A stretch of DNA of 64,000 bases, taken from contig CP099846.1 of NCBI GenBank assembly GCA_030062745.1, forward strand, positions 4,650,001-4,714,000. Reading direction: 5' to 3'. The notes under the pieces are model-generated. The model had not been told where the DNA came from. It made no database searches and saw nothing but the letters and a program-made list of their open reading frames with translations. Numbering within the stretch: position 1 is the first letter of the stretch; each line of letters opens with the position of its first letter. This DNA is from Capitulum mitella. Its lineage: Eukaryota > Arthropoda > Thecostraca > Pollicipedomorpha > Pollicipedidae. A program made the position numbers and the translations under genes. Below are positions 47,539 to 64,000 of the stretch, piece after piece.

Positions 47539-48743
47539 ATGAAGTGTTTTCAACCCGTCTCCGGCCGGGCTCAGAATGCCCTTTGCACGGCCGGAGGGGG
47601 AGCGCGGATTTCCGCACCTCCCAGGATCTCGGCTCTCATATATCGCACGGAAAAAAAGGAAAACACCGGCGGAAAGGTTCTGCGAAACCGAGACGGAAAC
47701 ATTCAAGAGTTTTGACCTCAGGTCAATTTTTAGGCCACCAGACGCCATGAAAGGTCAAAACACGTCCTTGGAATTAGGTAAATAGACACAATACCTTGTC
47801 CCTGAAAAGCTGAACTTAAGCGACATATACTGAACCGTAAGACAATAGCGAGTTCATTCATTGATATCAATTTTGGCCTTTCACAGGGGTCAGGTCAGGT
47901 CACGTCATCGTTCCAAAATGTTCCACTTGTGAACGGCTAACATCCTCCGTTGCATCTTACTTATGACCATGTTTTTATGGTTAATTTGTCTTTTCAAGGG
48001 TGCTGAAGAGGTATTAAAGCACCTCTTTTAGTCTTTTATTTCACAGTAATAAAATCCATATGTCATGTTTTTTTTAGTCCTTCGTCGTTTGGTATTAAAA
48101 AAAACGTCAGGGGTATCAGGAATCTTACCTCCACGCACGCGCTCGTACACAGACTAATACACACACATAATTTCAAAACAAAACAAGAAGTTCGCGAGAC
48201 CGAAACGAGCTCTGAACGGAGACCACTATGTTCAGGGCGGATACTTCGAGAGGCATTGTTGATCAAACCCAGTCGATAGATGTCCGCTGTTTGTCGCATT
48301 TTGCATGCGTCCGCTCCAGCCCCCGTTGTTCCCGCTCCGTCGGCGCCGCGGGCAATGAACAGGAATTCCTTGGTTTGAACATTGTGGCTAACACAGTGGT
48401 AGAATACCCGCCGCGGCTGTTGTCCCGGCGCCGCCGACTCTACAACGGCTGGTGAGGGCAGTGGGCAGCTAGCGGAGTGTTTTGGGTAAGCGCTTTTTGT
48501 TTCTTCCCTTTGTATATGGAATGCGTTTTACAACCACAAAGCAGCATAAAAGACTTAAAACCCGCGTTCGCTTGGTTTTCACTGCATTTAAAAAAGTAAC
48601 GGAATAACTGAGTAACGGTAACTTCCGTTACTTTTTAAGGCAGAGTAACGGAGTAACGAGTAACGGACTGGCTTTTTTGAGTAACGGAGTAACGAGTAAC
48701 GAAGTTACATTTTTTAGTAACGATGCCCACCTATGTATTTGTG

Positions 48744-49892
48744 CAACCAACTGACCAACAGACTGGTGGCCTGCAGGGAGGGGAGGCAGCCTCAGTGCCA
48801 TCACTGGCTACCAAGCTGATGGCCCTGCCCCGGACCACGGACCAGGCGGTCCTACCGCAGACCAGGCGGTCCTGCCCCGGACCACAAGGTGGCCCGACCG
48901 TGAAATTCGTACCAGGCGCGATGGTCCCGCAGAAGGTTGTGCGCCCGTAGGACGTCTGTGGCCAAACAGTCTGACGGAGCTCAAAACAAATACGGCCTGG
49001 AAAACTTAGGGCAGCGCAATTCCGTGGCCGATCGGCCGCATGAGGTGTAGCGCGGCACCTTATCGCCGTTAGTCACCAAGGCAAGTTTCTGGACCCTGTT
49101 CTGCGCTGCCGGCGATGCAGGCCAGGTAAAGCCCAAGTTCTCATCGACACGCTACGTATAAAGGGTAACCATGCGTTCGTTCTCTGCAGTCAACTCGGTC
49201 AGCATATTCCGTATGGGAATATTCCTTACTAGTCTAGCGAACAAGTACGTGGGCGTGTGTGAAGCGCTTTCTTGCCACTATTTTTGTGCAGTACCAGATA
49301 GAGAAACTCTAGGTTTTAGCTTTTTGCTTAAACCACACCCTATGTTGATGTCCTCAACTCTGCAGTACAGGAGTGCACGACACGGGGCGGGGGCGGGGCT
49401 CGTCCCCTCCCATCTAGACTGAAGCCTTACGGCCTCCCCGGCGGGCACCCTTCCGGCGTGCCAACTCAGACGTGCCTCGTTCGAAGGCGGGCGAATGCTT
49501 GAAAATACCGGTGGTTTCGAATCACTTCTGCGTAGAAGCAAAAAAAAGAAACAGCTCAAACTGTGATGGCAGTAGATTCTGTACTATTTCCCACAATCCA
49601 CAAATATTCTAACGAAGCCTGATCACAGTGCTGTCACATGCAGTGACCTAACTGGACCGAAGAGGATATAAAAACATTGCAGAGGGAAATCACCTTAAAA
49701 TCGTCCACCGTTTCCCGAAACATAGCTCAGGCACACCCTGTAACAGAACAAACGACTCCAGCAGCTTGTCCGTAACAGATGCTAACACAGCAGTGACGGG
49801 GAAGACAGTCTCCCGCGTCCTGGGCGACTAGACAGACGCTGGGAGCGCGGCACGCCGACGACCTGTCCCAGTCCCGGCCGCCACCAGCCGTC
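48744..49892. other. Spacer between the hAT element and the GOT1 3' end
   Basis: No gene recognised. A short GACCAGGCGGTCCT repeat lies at 48,840-48,875. The right part probably includes the GOT1 3' UTR; no clear minus-strand AATAAA was seen. Confidence 0.5.
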
Positions 49893-59761
<9,869 letters not shown>

Positions 59762-59769
59762 GTTTTAAC

Positions 59770-60715
59770 TTCAATCCGTCCTGGGGCAAGCACCCAATAA
59801 AATTCTGAGGAAACTCGCGTTGCAAGCGAGGGCACAGTTAAATAAGTAAGAGTTTTACGAGGCACCACAACTTAACAGTGTCAGTTCAATTTTAACGAGA
59901 CCTCCCGAACCCAGAACCAAGTGCCTTCCTCAGTATTTGACTTTCGTAAAGGTCAAGAGTGAACGAGGCGAACGGGGTATCCAAGGCTGAGAATTTACTC
60001 CGTTCCGAAAACACGAAGGTTGGTGCATTTTATAAGTTTGGTACTTTTCATCAATGACGTTTTTGCAAATGTTTTTCAAGGAGGAACAAAGAAATGAGTG
60101 AAGAATGGCATTCCATCTGAACGAAAATGAGAAGGTAATAAATACAGATTCATCTGGTTGCAAAGATTGCCTGTATTGCGACATGAGAACTGACGGTCCT
60201 ATAATGTATTTCCGAAGTTGACGTGGTACTTTTGACCGTTTCAGCTAGCAATTTTAGCAACTTTAGTTTTTGCTAGCGATCTAAAATATTAAAATCTGTT
60301 TGCTGCGAACAGAAGTGCAATACGAAATCAACTTGAAATTCATTATCAGTTACATTATATGTCAGCACCTTTCTCTTCGGGGGCCGCTGTTCTTGGACAC
60401 CTTCCAAGTTACGGTGGATTCTTGCTTGTCGCGTCGTAAATGTATCAGGTCGACGAAAGCTTGTTGTTGTCCGTTATTGTTCGTTTTCTTTTTTCATGGC
60501 ACGAAGTGCTGTTAGTTTCACAATGGTCAGGTTATTGTTCGCATTACATAAATCTTAAAAAGTTTTAGTAGGATTATGATTAGTTGAAAATTGCTGTTTG
60601 TGGCCCTGGGATAAGTGAGACGTGCTCTGACGTGTGTTTGGGCTGCGATACGTTTACCTATTCCAGACAAGGAAGTAGGTAACAGTTTTCGTCATGCCGT
60701 CGCGTAAAAAATAGG
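59770..60715. promoter_or_regulatory. CpG-containing segment upstream of GOT1, candidate divergent promoter
   Basis: This segment lies just upstream of the GOT1 start and is richer in CpG than the sequence beyond 60,720. By analogy with the two other triads it may serve GOT1 and a plus-strand gene. ATGCCGTCGC at 60,694-60,703 followed by GTAAAA could be a first coding exon (Met-Pro-Ser), but it is unsupported by any recognised downstream exon. Confidence 0.35.
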
Positions 60716-63700
60716 TATGTGTGGGTTTTATTGTTTGGTCTTTGTTGTCCATTGCATATTGCATAGCTGGATTTTGCTCAGAGACCCATAGTTATCGCCT
60801 GAGGAGTGTTTTTGGTGCTGTTTCACTGGTGTATACTGAGATGGAACACATTTCCATCGAAAGTTTCCTTTGGTTCATGGAACAGTCCATGGTCACAAAC
60901 AGTCTGTTGTAAGGGAACTTACTGGCTCAGCAACAAAACCAGTCCCTATATAGGCCAGGACATTGTAAGTACAGAATATTCTTGGTCAGTCAGCTGTGAA
61001 GTCATTCACTGCTTGTTGGTTGGTGATTGGGGCTTAGGGGCATTTGGTTGGCTTTGTAATCTAGTTGGTGTGATATTGAGACATGAAGTAAAACATGTGT
61101 TTTGTATTTGGTATAGTTGCAGGTTTTTATGGTTGCAGTAGCTATTTTGCAATAGGTTTAATAAGTAGTGTGTATATAGAATATATGTAATCAATTTGTT
61201 AGAGGCGTAGCCAAATTAGGTGAATTATTTTAGAAATGTTTCCCTCCCTCATTTGATGTGGCTTGAACGAACAGCCACAAGGTGCAGATGCTTGGTTGTA
61301 TTGGCAGCACAGGTATTCTGCTTCAAGGCCACAGTTGCAGCATGAATACAACTGTGCTATACTATCATATTCAGGTGATGCTTCATTAATGTACTTGTTG
61401 TGGAGGTTGTGATTATTAGGTTTTTGAAGTAACATGCCATTGCAAGTAAGCTATATTTTTTGCATTATTGCATTTTTTGCATCTTTTGGCATTACAGTAT
61501 TCAGTATGCATTAGGTTAAAGTTGCATCCAAATTTATCCTCAAAATTTGTGACAGTCATAGGTAGAAGGTAACACAAGGTAAGGTAAGGTAAGGTAAGGT
61601 AACACATGCCCTATTAAAAACTGTGTGGCCTTATGCTTGCATGCATGAGGTGCATGCAGCCTGCAGGCTTTTGACCTCACCTCCCTGGGACAAAAATTAC
61701 CTAGCAGGTGATGTCAGACAGTCCAATTTTGTCATGTTGTATGCTACAGAACCTGTACTGTCAGACAGGCTGCAATTTTGGGACTGCCTTTGGGATGTGC
61801 TAGGAAAATTACAGTGCAGAAACTTGGGGACAAATGGGAAGTTTTCAAGAACTGATAGGGACATGTCCCTGCCTGGCTGACTGGTGGTTGCAGCCATACC
61901 AATATGTATTGGTTTTTACCTCCATTTGAAAATACTTTGGGCCTGAAAAAGGGGTTTTGCCTGGTCTTTTCAAACCTTTGTCATTACCTGGTGTATGCCT
62001 GCACAGCACAATGGAATGACAGGTCACAGCTTGTAAGTTTTGGGACATCACTGATATTTCAGCTGGTGACCCCTGTGCTAGTTTTGCGGCTATGCTGCAG
62101 GTCTTCTAGTAATAAGATTTCATTGGCCTTGCTGAATTCAGTTCTGATTATATGGTTTTCAAAGTGTGGCAATATATGTTCATGTGGTATAGACAGATTT
62201 ACACATCATTGTGATGAAGATTGTGAATTCAGTGAAAGTCTTAAGGCAAGGCTGTCATGGCTTTGTTTGCTACTTTCATGCAGTGACCACTTGTTTTTCT
62301 GGTCTGTTCATGTGAGGTGGTCCATGATTTCCATTCTGTACTTATTTTGTGGGTAGTCTGTTCATTGAGGCAACTACTGTGGTGAGTACTTTGTTCATTG
62401 TTATTGTTCATGTTGTTTGATACCTTTAATTTGGTACCTTTAATTTGATACTTTTGGGGACCAACAGCATTGTATTACTGTATGCATGCTGTGGTTGGAT
62501 CTAAGGGAATATTGATTTAACTACAGGCAGAGGTTATCAGGTCCTGTCAAAGAACACCATTATCTTGAGGAAATCATTGGCAGGAGATTGTATTTGATGG
62601 GGGGACAAACAAAATTTTGAGGCCTCCTGGTCATGAGAGGCTACCTTTCCTATGAAGGACTCCTCATCTCTATAAAGTCCATGTTGCCCAAAAACTTTCA
62701 TCATGAGGCCATCTAATGGGAGTGGTATTTTGGCTGACTGGACTTGGTCGGCTGACAATTCCTAGTCATGCATTTTCATGCATTAACCTGGCTCACAAAA
62801 TAGACCATGCACTGAGGGAATCAGCCAAAAAGAAAGACTAGCACAGAGCTTCAGTAAAAGATGGTTCATCTACTGGTTCCGGTCAAGACCCGCCACAGTT
62901 GTGACTGAGACGCATATACATTTTGTGACCCTGTTGAGTTAGAACAAGGTTGAACTAGGTCAAAGGTTTGAAGCCCTTAAGTCAGGGATTTCGGTGTCTG
63001 TGGTAGATTTGTCACCTTGCCATTGATTAGACACAAAACATCATAACATCCCATAACATCGATGATGTGAAATCCTTTCTGCCTCCTAACACCTGTGTGC
63101 CCTAAGACCTTTTTCATGAGTCATTTAAACACCAGGCAATGAGCACGGCTGCCATGTTAGCCTGATATGTGGTGAGAACTTTTGTTCATGATAAGAAGGG
63201 TACCTGTTTTGATGACAAAGGGCCATGGTAGCACAAACTGTGTAGAAAGAAGATAAGGGTTGTACTTATGGGTTAGGAGATACTTTGTGATGCATGTTGT
63301 GTTCATAAAGGCAACAAGCCATATGTGTATTCTGAAAGTTCAGATGAGATCATCGTGGGTCCAACTGGACTAGGCAACCCTTGTCAAGTAGATTCTTACC
63401 ATATATTGATGCAAAATCGAACAGCCTTATCAGCGATTCAGAATCGGATTAGGATCGATTCTGATTCGCTGACTCATTTCGCGAATCAGAATCAGAATTG
63501 GTTCTCTGACAACTGTGGATCAGAATCAGAATCAGAACTACCTTTTGGCTCAAGAATCAGCATTGCATCGATTTGCAGAGTTTGTGGGAAATGATTCCTG
63601 ATTCAGTTCCCAAATTCTGAGTCATTTAAATGCATGCTTTCTTTACCTTATAAATGAGACAATTTACTACTATAAATTGCAAAATTAAACATTAATTCTA

Positions 63701-63814
63701 CCAGGATTGAAAACAAAATGAAACGGAAACAGGAAATGAAAATTCCGATTATGATACAATGGAAAAAAATGTTATTTTTGTACTGTTATCATAAAAATGT
63801 GTACATTTTGCACC
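60716..63814. other. CpG-depleted segment without recognised coding sequence
   Basis: About 2.6 kb CpG-poor up to about 63,330, comparable with the first introns of USP14, ARPC4, UBOX5, CDC26 and GOT1. Frames such as 61,904-62,356 match no known family. A short (AAGGT)n run lies at 61,572-61,602. Confidence 0.45.
63395..63610. repeat. GAATCAGAATCAG-rich repeat
   Basis: Dense GAATCAGA and CTGATTC motifs in both orientations, similar in style to the ATTCGAAT-rich flanks of the element at 44.3-45.1 kb. CpG-richer than its surroundings. Possibly a transposon end. Confidence 0.4.
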
Positions 63815-64000
63815 TTAACCTGCCACTTCCTGGAGGATGTCCAATAAGGTACTCCCTCGGTTTTTCGTGAATAACTTCTGAACCATTAAAGCCAGCCCAC
63901 CAAACTTTCAGTACATCTCTGTCAATCAACAGTACATATTCTGATATCAAAACCATATGCTAGGTCAGATCATGGAGCTACGACGCCATAAGTGAACCCT
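63815..64000. mobile_element. Possible left end of a TTAA-flanked element, cut by the window edge
   Basis: TTAA at 63815-63818 is followed by CCTGCCACTTCCTGGAGG, close to the left end of copy A (CCATATTCCTGGAGGG). Further in comes a GTGAATAACTTCTGAACCAT stretch placed like the ACTCACGAACGGTTGG stretch of copy B. The other end is outside the window. Confidence 0.35.

Larger units (their letters stand above)
45103..48735. mobile_element. hAT-superfamily DNA transposon with intact ends
   Basis: Terminal inverted repeats CATAGGTGGGCA (45103-45114) and TGCCCACCTATG (48724-48735) are perfect. They are flanked by an identical 8-bp target duplication TATTTGTG (45095-45102 and 48736-48743). An 8-bp duplication with a TGGGCA-containing end is diagnostic of hAT. 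Subterminal regions (about 45,117-45,290 and 48,590-48,722) carry many CCGTTACT/AGTAACGG copies in both orientations, probable transposase-binding sites. Only one N-terminal coding exon remains. A TTAA-flanked element is nested inside, so this copy is non-autonomous. Confidence 0.88.

Noticed and set aside
61904-62356. 150-codon frame with hydrophobic stretches as a membrane protein
   Set aside because: In a T-rich, CpG-poor region hydrophobic residues arise by composition. No motif, start context or splice structure supports it.

Overview
This window is a piece of a eukaryotic nuclear genome, most likely an arthropod and possibly a crustacean. The evidence is intron-rich genes with canonical GT/AG junctions, interstitial arrays of (TTAGG)n/(CCTAA)n (the ancestral arthropod telomere repeat), and mariner, hAT and piggyBac-like transposons. 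The species cannot be fixed from the sequence alone.

Layout. About 1-21,185 has no gene I can recognise. It is CpG-rich, with GC-rich islands, several minisatellites and (TA)n tracts. After it come six conserved housekeeping-type genes: USP14 (minus, 21,186-25,762), ARPC4 (plus, 29,158-32,591), UBOX5/RNF37 (minus, 33,757-35,058), CDC26 (plus, 42,372-42,578), TMEM216 (plus, 42,985-43,383) and GOT1 (minus, 49,893-59,761). Exon joins were worked out by hand. Reading frames close across every junction and give full-length proteins: USP14 512 aa, ARPC4 168 aa, GOT1 406 aa. UBOX5, CDC26 and TMEM216 each have one coding exon. The space between and inside genes holds a complete-ended hAT element with a nested TTAA-flanked element, a rearranged mariner in a GOT1 intron, three more TTAA-flanked elements plus one running off the right edge, and an inverted repeat enclosing a telomeric array in GOT1 intron 1.

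Functions. The genes do not form a pathway. USP14 (proteasome deubiquitinase), UBOX5 (E3 ligase) and CDC26 (APC/C subunit) all belong to ubiquitin biology. ARPC4 is actin nucleation, TMEM216 the ciliary transition zone, and GOT1 amino-acid and redox metabolism. The arrangement is notable: USP14/ARPC4 and UBOX5/CDC26 are head-to-head pairs around a short CpG-rich segment. CpG-depleted DNA extends 1.5-2.4 kb to either side, over the first introns. A third such triad lies at GOT1 and an unidentified plus-strand neighbour. This looks like the footprint of germline methylation over the 5' parts of active genes, with protected shared promoters.

No RNA gene, CRISPR array, prokaryotic operon or viral gene was recognised. 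All percentages, CpG contrasts and repeat periods are read by eye, not computed.
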